Positions 24,201 through 36,834 of a DNA stretch of 64,000 bases are shown here, piece by piece. Numbering within the stretch: position 1 is the stretch's first letter; each line of letters opens with the position of its first letter. The notes below the pieces were generated by a model. The model ran no database searches. It saw only the letters and a program-made list of their open reading frames with translations, and was not told where the DNA came from. The position numbers were made by a program, and so were the translations under genes. This DNA is from Trichinella spiralis (lineage: Eukaryota > Nematoda > Enoplea > Trichinellida > Trichinellidae): positions 15,200,664 to 15,264,663 of the forward strand of contig CM012953.1 of the NCBI GenBank assembly GCA_000181795.3, read 5' to 3'.

Positions 24201-27200
24201 GTAAGTAAATTATTTCAAAAAGTTTCAATTCTTTGCAATATTGAAAAACATACTGCATCTCAAAATTTCATTTTTATGCATATTATACACTACTCTAAGC
24301 ATGTGATGTTGAAAACTACTATTTTTAAATAACTTTTACCTTTCAAAAGTTATAAAATAAATGATAAAATTTCGATAAGAATTTCAGATTAAATTCAAAA
24401 TTAGCTTTACTTAACTTTAATTAACCTAAAAAATAAATTATTATTCATTTGCAATAAAAGGTTTGAAAAACAAATCAGAATCAGCACATGCCTTAATTTT
24501 CCAAATTTATCATAATAACATGAAAGATGTAGATACGAAAATTTTCTTAAATAACAATCATGTTCTTCACTATATTCAATATTAGTATGTCCAATTTTGG
24601 CAAATTTTTAAGTAACAACTTTTACTGAATATTACAATACATTTTCGAATTGCACATACCGTTATATTTTATAGTTTTAAGAATAGCAAAGTAAATTTCA
24701 TTTAGCATTTATTTTTTAATGACATTCTGTTTATTATTGAGTTTATTTAATTAAATAGATACTATAATAAATAGCAAAAATTGACAAATTAGTAATGTAA
24801 ACAAATTTTGTGATTAATTTCATAAATAATGCAAAGCATTTCAGAAGCAGTAGTTTTTTACATTAATTTTATTAAAATAAACAGGCTAATAATTTATTTC
24901 AAGCTTTACGTAAACTGTTAATTTAATTATATATGCTCATAGTATAAATGTTCATTTATTTTTATTTCTTCATGCATTGTTGCAAAGAAATTTTTATTAC
25001 GTAATTCATCGTAGTTTTAGCTTCTAGATTAAAAATAGTCAGATTTCTATTTTTTAATTTTAAATCAGATTATTTATATTTCTGTCATTAGTCCCTGTCA
25101 TCTATTTTAATAAAAAATTTATGAATAGAATGCTTTGCAAGTACTGAAAAATAATAATTTATTTTGGTTTCATAAAATGTATTTTTCATCTAATTAGATG
25201 ATAATTTTTATTTATTAAATAATGAGATTAATTACTATTATAAAAAGTTTTTGTAATAATTACATCATTTTTGAATTTTATTTGCATCGTGTTTTAAATT
25301 TCATTTTTTAAGGAATTCAAACAGATTACTAATTTTTTTGTTAATATTCTTTAAAAAAGGGTCTCAAATTGATATCAAGCATCATTTAATGATGAATTAA
25401 TGGTTTACATAAATAAGCATTTTATGCAAAGTATTTTTAAAATTACTGCACTGCTTGATTATTATAACAATTATTTAAATGCATTTTAGTATATTTGTAA
25501 TATTTCACCAGTATACTACTTATATTGCTGAAAAAACAATTTGCACAGCATTTTTGGCATAAGAGAAATATTGAATCAACTACTTTTATTTACAAAATGC
25601 TAAATGAATGCTCAAGCATTTAATAACAATAAAAATTGGTAAATAGCTCACTGAAAATTATTATGATACATATCTTTTGTAATACCTTTTGCAATTTTGT
25701 AATGTTGATTGCATATGAAGCACTGCATGTGCAGTTTATTTGCAATATACAAAGAAATATTTCATGTGAATAAATGGTTTAATAGAATGTTAAATTTCTT
25801 CATTGTATGTGTCTTTAAATACTATAATTCTTTTAGATTATTTATAGAAAATGATAAAATCCGTTTTATTTAAAAGGTTCTATTTGTTGCATGCTGAAAT
25901 TGCATATGCAGTAAATGACATTCTGAATTTAAATAAATTTTGCAAAAATTTAAGTAAGTTTTATATGAATTGCAATTTTTTAAATCTCTATTAAGCATTA
26001 CTTTTATCTTAATCTTTTACTTTGGGCAATTTATTTAAAAATTTTCCATAAGTGACTGAAAAAATCAGCATAAGAATAAGAATATGATGCTTGAATAAGT
26101 ATATCAAATAATTTATATGCCTTTAAAGCATATTTATTTGCATATTGAATAAACCTTTAATAATTAGCAGTTGTTTTGGCAATAATTAATAGAAATAAAA
26201 TATCATTAATTATTTGAATTGCTTGCTTTATTAACTTCATATTTTTAGGGTAATATTATTATTTAAAATTGAAACTAAATAATTTATTAAACCAACGTTA
26301 ATACAATTTTAAGTATAAATAAATGAACACCTCATAATTTTAAACCTTAAACACACATAAAAGTTTATACTTGATATTAGTGATATATCTAAAGCAATAA
26401 CTATTAATCAAGTAATAGCTTAATTATAAAAATTCATTTTATCTGATAAAGACTAAACCTTGTAGAACATATTCAACAACTGTGAACTTGTAAATTTCAT
26501 ACAATTTTTTAATTTTTAATTTTTAATCTTTAATTTTGCATTTTTGTTTTGCAAGTTGGTAAAAAAGTAGTTCTGGTGGAAAAGAATGATGATTGTCCAA
26601 TGTTACCGGGATTGAAATGTTTTAAATTTCAAAGTGTTATTAATACTGCTTAGTGAAAATCAATTTTTCAATTAAGAAATTTTACCTTTGATTCAATATG
26701 GCAGTCGATGGCAGCTGTCAGTAAGATGGAAAATAAAAAAATTTTCAAATAAATTACGGTTACACTACCTGCAGGTATGTGACGTGTGATTTTAAATTAA
26801 AAGCAAAATGTTTCGCTTCCCAATGCAGCTTATGGCAAATTTATTACTTATCTTCTTACAATTTTGCAAACTTCACATCAAGGCAGAATTACATAAACTA
26901 CTTCCAACCCTTTTAATTCATGCGTAATTAGTATGAAATATAATAAGCTTTTCAAATTTTGTTTGTTAAATGCGTGGATTTATTTCATAAGTAATAAAAA
27001 TAAAGCAGTTGAAACTATTAAGAACTGATAAAGGTGTGATTTTGAAAGCAAACATATCAGCACTTCATTAATAATTTAATTATCCTAAATCATCAGTAAT
27101 GTATTGTGTTACTTATATATTACAATAATATCATGTAAGCAGAGTATTGATTAGACATATAAAATTTTAAATGTGCTTTGCAAGTTACCTACAAGATGTT

Positions 27201-28226
27201 TATAGTGGGCAAATTTATAAGCCACCGGAAGAGAGTACAATTAACAGTAAATAATTTTAAGAGGAAACTTGAATTTTGCTATACTATTTCAATTTACCAC
27301 GGATTTGGAGAATACAACTGTTATGTTTGAAAATTTTTAATATGAAAATTGAACACTAAAAGCCGTTAAAATATTTGCCTTTGCAATATTTACTAAAAAT
27401 AATCATCGTGCAATATCGTCATAAGATTCTTTTCTAATTTTAATTTGATCATAATGTGTGTGTTATCACCTGCTTTCATACGTTTTTCACTTGATTATTA
27501 GTATAATTTATTTTAAACAAAATAATAATATTTTTAACTTAAAGGGTTTGCATGCACAAAAGATTATGCTAATTATCAAAAATAATAAGTTGTACTGTTT
27601 TCTTAAATTCACAACTTTTACAGTTAGAGTTTGAAATTTTATTTTTAAAATTTATTGCTGTCTCATGAAAATAAAAAAAACGTTTAATTACATATAATAT
27701 TGTGATGAATTTATTGCAAATTTTTCTATTTCAAATGCTTTAATGTGCTATTAGTTATTGAAACACTTTTTAATTAATTATGACACTTTTTAAATGATAA
27801 AAGAACAAATAGTTGGTATCATGTATAATCATATCTTATGATAAATGATAAATCATACAAAATATTATCATATCTTTGTTTATAAATAATTATTTTAATA
27901 TTAAATATTTAAAATGTTGTTTGAAGAATGTTATCTGAACCGCTTTAGTATTTAATTAGCTGTCAGTGAATAAATAGAATTTAATCAAAACATTTGTGCT
28001 TTTTATATTAGCACTGCAAAAATGAACGTTACAAAAGAAGGTGAATATGAGTTTATTGAAGTTGAACTCTTAAGAATATTAAAAGCATTTCAAGATAGCA
28101 TGCTCAAAGAAAACTTTGAATTCAATTGATAAGGTCAAACAAATTTTCTTTCATTTTTTTCTATTCACAGAATAATTTGCATCGGTTTTGATGATTTTTT
28201 TCCTTTCTGTTTTACTTTTCCGAAAT
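24201..28226. other. AT-rich tract with a few coding-like islets
   Basis: Nearly 4 kb of AT-rich DNA. Two small coding-like islets occur on the plus strand: 26560-26650 and 28012-28129, the latter also reading EYEFIEVELLRILKAF in another phase. Neither can be tied to a gene confidently. Confidence 0.3.
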
Positions 28227-29804
28227 TTACTTTTTGCAAATTTCAATGAAATAAATGAAAAAAATTCCCCTTTTGGAAGTGCCCCTCATTGGTGTGATGA
28301 CGATCAGCCGAAATTGGCTGGTCTTCTTCGGTCTGAACGGAAATGGCTTTCCATCTGCTGAACAATACACAGCTTGATTGCTTGATAACATACGAAGTCG
28401 ATTTGTGGCAGCTGGTGACTTTTTCAACTGAATTTAAGATAAAAAAGAATTAGCTAAAAGAAATGTAGCAAATAATTTTGCAACAGCAATTTTTGAGGAA
28501 ACTTTTTTAAATGAAATTTTGCTTTTAGTTAAAATTAAGCAAAGTAGAAGAATATTGAATTTAAATAATACATATTTCAGCCTATACAACTGCGAGAATA
28601 ATTATTTCATCCAGCTTACGGTGCATATCAGTAGTTTTTTAATAAAAAAACATATTTATGAAACAAATTTACTGTGAGTGCGCAATGTAAATTTTTATTT
28701 ATGATCAACGCATTTTTATCAGCACATTTTGCTAGCGAAAATTAATATTGTAGCTGAAATATAACAATGCTAAAAAATAAATGCTAATTTCCAAGTACTT
28801 TAAATTTTAATTATTATACATTTCAAGTGAGTATTATTATTATAACTATGATTGCTGTTCGACAAATACAAAATCTAATTTTGCAAATGTCTGTTTGATT
28901 GTTTATATTAATGTGACATATAAATGCAACTGAGCTTATAGAAATTAAGTAATAACTAATTTTTGCATGCATCTTATATTTCTGTATTTTTTGTATGTAA
29001 ACTGGTGTAAAAAAGTTTTTCTTCTTAAAGAATACTATTACTGAAATTATAAAAATCAGATGGCAACCCAAACATCTAAATACTTCCAGTGAAGCATTTG
29101 TGCGATTAATTTTGTCTTATTACCATCCAAAAGCAATTATTGTCTTCTCTGTTTTGAATCACCGGTGGGACCTAATGCAATCTTAATTAACAACCTCATG
29201 GCGATTTAGTCATCACTTGCGTCATCATTTCCGCAACTGCATTTAATGAATGTAGCTGTAAAATGCGCTCTTTAACCTAAAACATATTCTTGTTTGTTTA
29301 AAGAAATCTCTGAGGCGATTCTGTTTCAAATATGTTATTCATGTTTAAGCAGTGATTGAAATTTCAGCGTGAATGAAAGAACAACATCATATAATTTTAG
29401 ATTTCTTTAATTTAAATAATAAAAGATGCAATAACGTTGATCAACATTAATGTAAATCAAAGTTGACAATTGAAATAGATTGCAGTATTTATGCCCTAAA
29501 GTTTTGATAGAGTTGCATATACACTGGTATATGCATGCATGACATGGTATGTATGCATGTGCATGAATGCATATGTATATATATGTATGCAAACGAGAGT
29601 TTTCATTTGATTGCTAGCAGAACATCGCATCCAACGGGGCCGTGCACAGCAGGGGGAACACCACAACGACAACGGATTATCTATCTATATGGTTGTAAAA
29701 CCGTAAACAAATGTTGAATGTTTAGCCAGAACGGATATTGATTGAGGCCGTTAGGTCTCTTCTTCGTATTTAAGTTTTCATTCAGAGCAGCCATCATGTT
29801 CTTT
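28227..29804 (-). CDS. Candidate two-exon gene, small basic protein (~98 aa)
   Basis: Minus strand. CTTCTTTAG ends at 29805; 7 nt later ATG (29797) opens 32 codons (MMAALNENLNTKKRPNGL...) to 29702, followed by a GTTTTA donor in phase 0. An exon at 28427, preceded by AAATTCAG, continues in phase 0: LKKSPAATNRLRMLSSNQ, then VYCSADGKPFPFRPKKTSQF, to a stop at 28227-28229. The codon use is balanced and clearly unlike the flanking AT-rich DNA in both exons. No domain is recognised; the product would be basic with no signal peptide. The second exon may instead end at a GTAAAT donor just before the stop, in which case the gene continues. The 1.27-kb intron is long for this window. Confidence 0.4.
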
Positions 29805-30110
29805 CTAAAGAAGCATACATATCAACAAGAAGCGCGTTTTAGTAAAAGCAATGAATTCTATTGGCTATTTCATTTAAAACACTTCTATCTCGTCTGGTCA
29901 GTGAGGTTTTTGCTCCATTCAATGCGCCACCTGCTGACGTTCAGTTAGGTTAATGTTTCGATCGTCAACACTTTTCCAGTAACTTCGTCGGCGTGTTTTT
30001 AATCATATCTTTTCTGTACTTTGCTGAGTTTTATCTGACACCTTCTTTATAAGTAATATAGCAGTTTAAAAAAGAATTTTTGTCATCAGTCTGGATCAAA
30101 ATCTGTGAGC
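29805..30110. promoter_or_regulatory. Putative divergent promoter region
   Basis: A GC-richer stretch between the candidate minus-strand start (29797) and a candidate plus-strand first exon (30111). It carries CACCTG (E-box-like) and TGACG around 29929-29940. Function is inferred from position only. Confidence 0.25.
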
Positions 30111-30161
30111 ATGTCCTTCAGGTCATTAGCTCCTCCTGCTCCTGGTTCGAAAATCAAAAAG
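30111..30161 (+). CDS. Candidate first coding exon (17 codons)
   Basis: ATG at 30111 reads MSFRSLAPPAPGSKIKK and stops in phase 0 at a GTAGTT donor. The Pro/Ala/Ser-rich composition and local GC are unlike the surroundings. A phase-0 continuation is possible in the GC-rich islet near 32900 (RYEPIGSRPTVELSR, then stop). No family is recognised. Confidence 0.28.
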
Positions 30162-33100
30162 GTAGTTTTTTCTTCTTCTGTATTGCTACGAATGCTTGAT
30201 ACATTCTTCAGAGATTTTAACAGCACTGATACATTTGAAAAGTGAGAATTAAAAATCACTACGAATTATCGTATAGTTCATCTCCTTAAGATATTAGTAG
30301 GCTGTGTAATATGATATATAAAATGTGAGCATGTTTTTATGTGTAGCATGTGGGATTCTTATGCTTCTGAAGCTTTTAGTTTAAAGAAAGAATTTTCATT
30401 TATGATGTTTTATGCGAATAGAAGAAATGCATGCGCATGCATTCGTTTTTATTCTTCTTTTTTTAATATTGCGGTACTGTACAGAGTATTATTCATCAAA
30501 CGAAAAATCTTTATTTGGCAGATTTTGATTATTAAATATGTTTGAGCAATTGCAGACTGACTATTCATTCATGCGAGTTTTTGCATCGAAAATGATTATA
30601 TTGATTTGATAATTTCATATTTTTTCATTATTCTGACAACTTTTTAACCATATATTAATAATCATAAAAGCAAAAGAATTCTGCAACTCATCCAAAAGTT
30701 TATTCAATAAAATAATTTCTGCTTAATAATTACGTTAAATGCATATCACACAGCTATCAAAGAGAATCAGTTAAATAAATATGTGCAAGCAATACAATGA
30801 AAGTTAAGAAGAAGCAACTATTTATTTAAAATCACGTAATAAAACTGCTCCTTGGAACAATAGACGTAGATATAGTTTTTCTTGCTTAAATTGCTGCTCT
30901 TCTACACTGTTATACTTATGTAATGTAACATATGCATTAATATTGGAATATGAATGCATTTTTATAATAATATATATTAACTTTTTAAAATTTAGTAGCA
31001 ATATTTGGAAGATGTTATAAAATATTTTACAAGAAAAGCAAGCCCACAAGCAATATATGAACATTCTGGCAGAACTCAGAATTAATATATTACGTATTCT
31101 ATTTTAAAAGACAACGTGCTAATCTGCTTTATAATTTGATAGTTGCAAAAAATCATTTAGAGATTCTTTGCATTATCATAAACTTGTGCAGTTTTTGTAG
31201 TGCTTTAAAAAGAATGACGTTGTTTATCAGAAAAACAATTTTTTATTCATTCAAAAAAGTGAACTTTCTAGTAATCATTTGAAACGTAATCTAACGTGAA
31301 CTTTGAGAAGAAAGGTAAAGTAAAATTTACGCACTTTTCAAAGTTATTATCTGAATGCTTAAAAGCAATAAAAAATATTCATTATTTAAAATTTTAGTCG
31401 AAAAAGCGATGTTCTTGCAAGCTTAACATATAATTTAAAACGGCGGTTGCTTTAGTAGTAAACTTTTGACAATGAGTAGTTTGAAAATTTACGATTAATT
31501 TTACATGTATGTCACTGCGATTCAAGAATAAAATTCATTTTAAGTTTAAGAACCGACACAATTTTAAATTATGTTTACAATTTGAAGCATCTTTTTTGCA
31601 TTTGATGGTGTTAATATTTGCAACTTTTTCATTTTATAAACAGCTGTCGCTGTATAGTTTACTTTTAAGTGTCATTTTTGCAAAACTTGCGCTTTCTAAT
31701 TATAGCACTCGTAGCATTGAAAAATACGGCAGATAGATCTGAGATAAATGTTGAAATATTTGATAAAATCATTAAAATTCTTCTACACTATTATCTATCA
31801 GTGCATGTAGTTTTAACCAGTACAATATAGGTAGTCTATATTTGAAATATGTAAATTATTATAACAGTCTATTCAAAGCAACGAGTAACAAAGAAATTCG
31901 ACGTTGAAAATTATCACAGAGCAAGTGGAAACAATTTCAACACTTTACGTTGTAATTATAATTTAATAGCAGGTGTTTGCTTTTCATTTTACTTATTTTT
32001 CTGTATTATAAAGAACGCGTTACTTGATTAGCTTGTAGTATGCATGAAATGCAATTATTTTGCTATGTTATGCCAGTATAGCAGCATCTTAATTGAAGCA
32101 ATTTACAATTTAGAAACTGAAAAATAGGCAAAAGTTTGCAGTTTTCTCAAACAAAAGCAGCAATTAAATTGATTAATTGTATGCTAATGTAATTTCTAAT
32201 TCAAAGCTTTTAAAAAATTTTTTATTGCCAGCATAAAGTTTATTTGATTTCAAACTGAATTTGATCATGCTTAAAGTTGTTATTTAAAAACGAAAAGCTT
32301 TACACTTATGTGATCAGTTACAACTGACTTTTAGTTTTATTATTTTACATTTTATTTTACTAATACTTCGCTCAACTGTGTATTGTCTAAAAGTTTTGAA
32401 AGTTAAGGAATTCTTGACTTCTTTTTTTCATTAGCAGAATACACACACAAGGCGAATCATTCTTTAATTCCAGTTTAAGTTTAATCAATGTAATCTGTTG
32501 CAGCACATAATTTCAGAAATGCAGAAATCAAAACGAATAAATATTGTTAAATATAATAAAAATATACATATTTGTTTTTTTTTCAATTTAATCAAGAACT
32601 GTATCAAGGCAATGCTCTAAGCCATTATGTGAACATTATTTCACACAGTGCATGTGAAAATTCTATTATGCTATTTAGTTAGTTGCATGTTGCAGCTGAA
32701 ATATTAAAATTTAATTATCCTAATTCATAACCGATGTGTAAAGTTGAATGTAAAAAGCGAACAATATTTGGGCTATTTGAAATATTTGAAATTTTTTGAC
32801 CAATGTTATATACTTTTGAAAGATGACAAAAAATCGATGAGGCTCAGGTCGAATATTGTTCACACTTCTAGTTTGTGAATAAAAATCTCAGCTTAGAGGT
32901 ACGAGCCGATAGGAAGCCGGCCAACCGTCGAGCTGTCTCGCTGAAGCTGAATAATTGAATGATCGTTGAACTGCAGATTGATTGACGTTCGCTACAATTC
33001 CATCAATCACGTCTTACTAATCCATGCATTTTATCCAACGTTGATTTCTTATTAAGTCTTTAATATAAGCATTATTAGACATCGCTAAATTTGTAAAAAA

Positions 33101-35606
33101 ATGTCATTTTTGCCATTCAAATAGGAATATTTTTTCATAAAACAACATTTTAAATGCAATAATGTGCTTCTTTTCAGTAGTCGCGTTGAAAAATTTCAAG
33201 ACCAGTTGAATGCACTTATTAATCAATGATGATGCTTGTTTGCCGCCAAATTTTGCATCACATTAGCCAGCGTCTGAGCTGATTAATTTCTAAAAGAGCA
33301 GACTATTTCGTTTATTTCGCATTAAACTTTCAACATGCATATTAGGAAATATTTACACACTTGTTAATCTCTTATTTTCATTAATTTTTAACGCTGTTTA
33401 CGCTGTTTTATGATAAGCTTTAGGAAAACACGCATCACTTGCAATTTAAAGCAATGACCCAACAGCCATAATAGAATAAGTAGCAAAGTAGTATTGATAC
33501 TTTTATGATTTGAATATATTGTGTAACTTTTCTATTAAAATACCATTTAAATATCATCCACTATTATTAGTTGCATCATATTCATGCTTATTGTTTGCAT
33601 ATTCCCTGTTATTATCATTATTACTGTTATTATCGAAGGATTTTGTTTTAAATATCACAAACAAATAGTTTTTATTATAAAACTTAAAGATTATATATAA
33701 GATGCATTTTAGGAGAATTTTATGCGATAGGATTAAAAATGATAATTTTGACAAAGTTGAGAAACCAAATTTTGCGCCTCTCAGAGCTACGGAATTTTGA
33801 AGAGTCTGTGATCAATTTCTTGCTCAGTAGGCAAAATTGAAATAATGATTATTTTCATTAAATAATGTTTTTGGTAAAAGCACAGTTTTAGTAGCAAAAA
33901 TTATATTGATTCATATTTTAAAAATTACACGCATAGCATTGAGCTTCTTCAGATTAAATGGATTGAAAGTTGTTAAAATAGCAGAGAAAAAAGTTAATGA
34001 AATTGTTAAATTATTTATAAATATTAATATACTATAATTAAATATAAAAACTGAAGGGAAATATATTATTAATGATTATTTTTGTACAGTTATTCAATTA
34101 TAATGAATATTGTATAATTTATCAGTGTTAAATGAATTGAAATTAATAAAATACGAAGCAATCTTTTGCACTTTAAAAACAAAACGACGTACATTATTCT
34201 GTTGTTATTAGAACATTTGCTTTGCAACATGAATGAGCATTAATTCTTAACTCTACAGAATTAGAAAATTGCTCCCTCACAAAAAGGCATGCAAGTGTTA
34301 TAAACAAATGCATATTATTTCAGGATATTTTTGCAACTTAAATACAATCTAAATAAGATAATTTAAATATATTTTTGAAATTAAATTTAATTCTCACATT
34401 AAATGGAGTTGGTGAGATTTTAGGTTATAAAAAGTTTTAAATTACAAAAAGTACTACAGGGTTTTTTAGTATGAATAGAGAGCAACAAAATTTATGCAAA
34501 AATGGACTACGTAAAAGTGTTATTATTTGATTTTTATAAATTTATATAGTGTTATTATGACCTTGAAAATTAATTAAAAGTTTCATGCACATGCAATTAA
34601 TTTTGCATATATTTCAAAATAGATATTTAAGAGAGATTTTCATCCATGTGTTGAATTTTTGTAGTATGCTCTTAGAATAGTACATCATAATATGAGACAC
34701 AGATAGTTATAATTTTTCATTTTTTATTTATTCATTATTTTAGTTACGCCATAAGTAATATTTGAATAATACATATTTTGTGCAGAAGTTCGAATATATT
34801 GGAAACTAAATTATAGTAAACGAACTTATTTCCTGTTTTAGTGCATATGTAAAATTGATTCATTAAAGAATTACGAGTTTTCATTAAATTTTTTCGTTAT
34901 GAAACAAATTTTATTTAATAAAAAAATGAAGGTAACTCAATAAATTGTAGCTTTTATTTAATTAAATTAATGTTTTCAATATGAAATACATTTTTGAGCT
35001 GTCAGAAGCGATTCAAATTGTGTGTCAGTTTTCAATTTTCCAGTCAAAATATGTGAATAGTTGAATTCACATTTGTTAACATTCAGTGTATACTTTTATT
35101 CGATTAATACAATAAATTTATTGTGTTAATATTAAATTCAATATAATAATAAAAGCTTGAATTAATATTTTTAATAATATATTGCATATTATATATATAT
35201 AATTCAAAGAATACATTTAAATAATTAATTTTCAAATTTGTGTAAAATTCACTTTAAATGTAATACTTTTAAATTGATTCATATTTTAATTTATTAAATA
35301 TTGTCAATGCGCGTTGTCAAAAAAATTTGGTGAACGTAGCAAAAAGCATACATATTATTTTATACGAGTCGTTTTATGACAGTGGTACTTAGCTGTTGAT
35401 TTTTATCAGTTTATCATTTCAACAAACCAACAAGGTGTCAATATTATATAAAACAAAATTTAATGCACTAATTGTAACTGAAGTTAGTTAATTTTAAACG
35501 AGTTTAAAAGCCAGTGCTTTCCTTTTATCATATTTTATAAATAATATCGCATGCTAGTTGAAAGTTTAAAAAAAGTTGTGAAATAATATTTTAAGAAATA
35601 TCTCAG
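30162..35606. other. Gene-poor AT-rich tract
   Basis: No supported gene. One GC-rich islet at about 32895-33000 could be an exon or a promoter on either strand. A short AT dinucleotide run lies near 35192-35200. Open frames here are short and AT-driven. Confidence 0.35.
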
Positions 35607-35628
35607 CGAACGATGGAGTCGCAATCCC

Positions 35629-36592
35629 ATGAAAACAGAAAACACTGTTGGCTCGTGTCCAACATCCCCATATTTGAAAAATCAGTACCGTTTAGTTGTA
35701 CTGGGCTCACGTAGCACCGGCAAATCGTGTATAGTGAATCGATTCCTGAACGGGTCGTTCCAAGAGTGCTATATTCCAACAATTGAAAATTTTCACCGAA
35801 AACTGTACCGCATCCATGGTCAATTTTATCAACTTGACATATTAGATACATCTGGCAATGCTCCTTTTCCGGCAACAAGAAGACTTTCCATATTAACAGG
35901 TATTCCACATTAATATGATAATAAGTTAATTTGATAATTTGTTTGTTATAGGAGATCTCTTTTTGTTGGTATTCAGCGTGAACAATACTGATTCATATGA
36001 AGAAGTGTTACAATTATGTGAGCAGATAAGAACAATCCGCGCTACATTGGACGACTCACGCAAAGGTGGCGGATTGCGTTTGTCTTTAATCATCGCGGCT
36101 AATAAAATTGATCTGCTTGACCAGCCACGATCGTCGAACAGCGAAATGGTGGACATGGAAGCAGCGGAACGGTTGTTTTCCAGCACATCCGACTGTGTGC
36201 TTATTCGGTGCTCAGCAAAAACTGGCCAGAATATTGACCAGCTATTCAAACAGCTATTCACAGCGGGAAAATTACCAAAGGAGATGTGCCAAACGGTGAG
36301 CAATGGAATACTGACCGACGGTAAAGCTTCGTCGCCGTCGATGAAAAGAGCAGAGCGAATTGTTCCCCAAGAGCTGAAACGACGGGAAACGTTGTTGCGT
36401 CTTTGTGCAAAGAAAACGGAACCAGCAGTTGTGGAGTATGATTTGCAAGCAAAACGACCCAGCTTGCGTACGGATTTGCTCATGTTTCGTTCCAAACTCA
36501 TGCCAAAACGTCGAAGTACTACTGATCATTCGTTATTGACTAGCGGGAAATCTTGGATTGGTAACAGCGGCAGCAACTGCCGTATTTCATAA
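35629..36592 (+). CDS. Dexras1/Rhes-type (RASD) small GTPase
   Basis: A 303-aa Ras-family GTPase in two exons (35629-35899, 35952-36592; intron 52 nt). P-loop GSRSTGKS is at 26-33, the effector region reads YIPTIENFHRKLYRI, and switch II DTSGNAPFPATRRLSILTG is the RASD hallmark. NKID and CSAK supply guanine specificity. The long basic C-terminal extension and final CRIS box predict farnesylation and membrane targeting, as for CVIS in Dexras1. All GTP-binding motifs are intact. Codons between switch II and the extension include an insertion RKGGGLRLS relative to vertebrates. An acceptor-like TATCTCAG ends at 35606. An out-of-frame ATG at 35613 opens a 33-codon frame overlapping the true start, which may reduce translation. 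AATAAA at 36756 is a likely poly(A) signal. Confidence 0.93.
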
Positions 36593-36834
36593 TAGCATTT
36601 CCCCCTGTGTTTATATTCATAATTTCAAAGTTCTCATACACTGTTTTAAACATATTTAGTCCCTTCTGTAATTCAAAACTGACTGTACAAGAAATCAAAT
36701 TTTACACAAAATCAGTCAAATGCATTGCTTTTGTTCGATAATGTTAAATGAAAAGAATAAATGGTATGTTGAGATATTTTTAATTTTATAAACAATATTA
36801 TAACACATTTTTGTTTTATGAAGAATTTCACATA

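Noticed and set aside
24105-28129. Joining the 28012 exon in the frame EYEFIEVELLRILKAF to the 24102 exon
   Set aside because: The 24102 exon leaves in phase 0, but that frame needs two bases from the preceding exon, so the join is out of phase.
30111-35899. 30111 exon as an upstream coding exon of the RASD-like gene
   Set aside because: Splicing to the acceptor at 35606 in phase 0 reads into the stop at 35712, not the GTPase frame.
35603-36529. Minus-strand frames of 101-191 aa opposite the RASD-like gene
   Set aside because: They mirror the GTPase exons; the plus-strand frame carries all G-box motifs.
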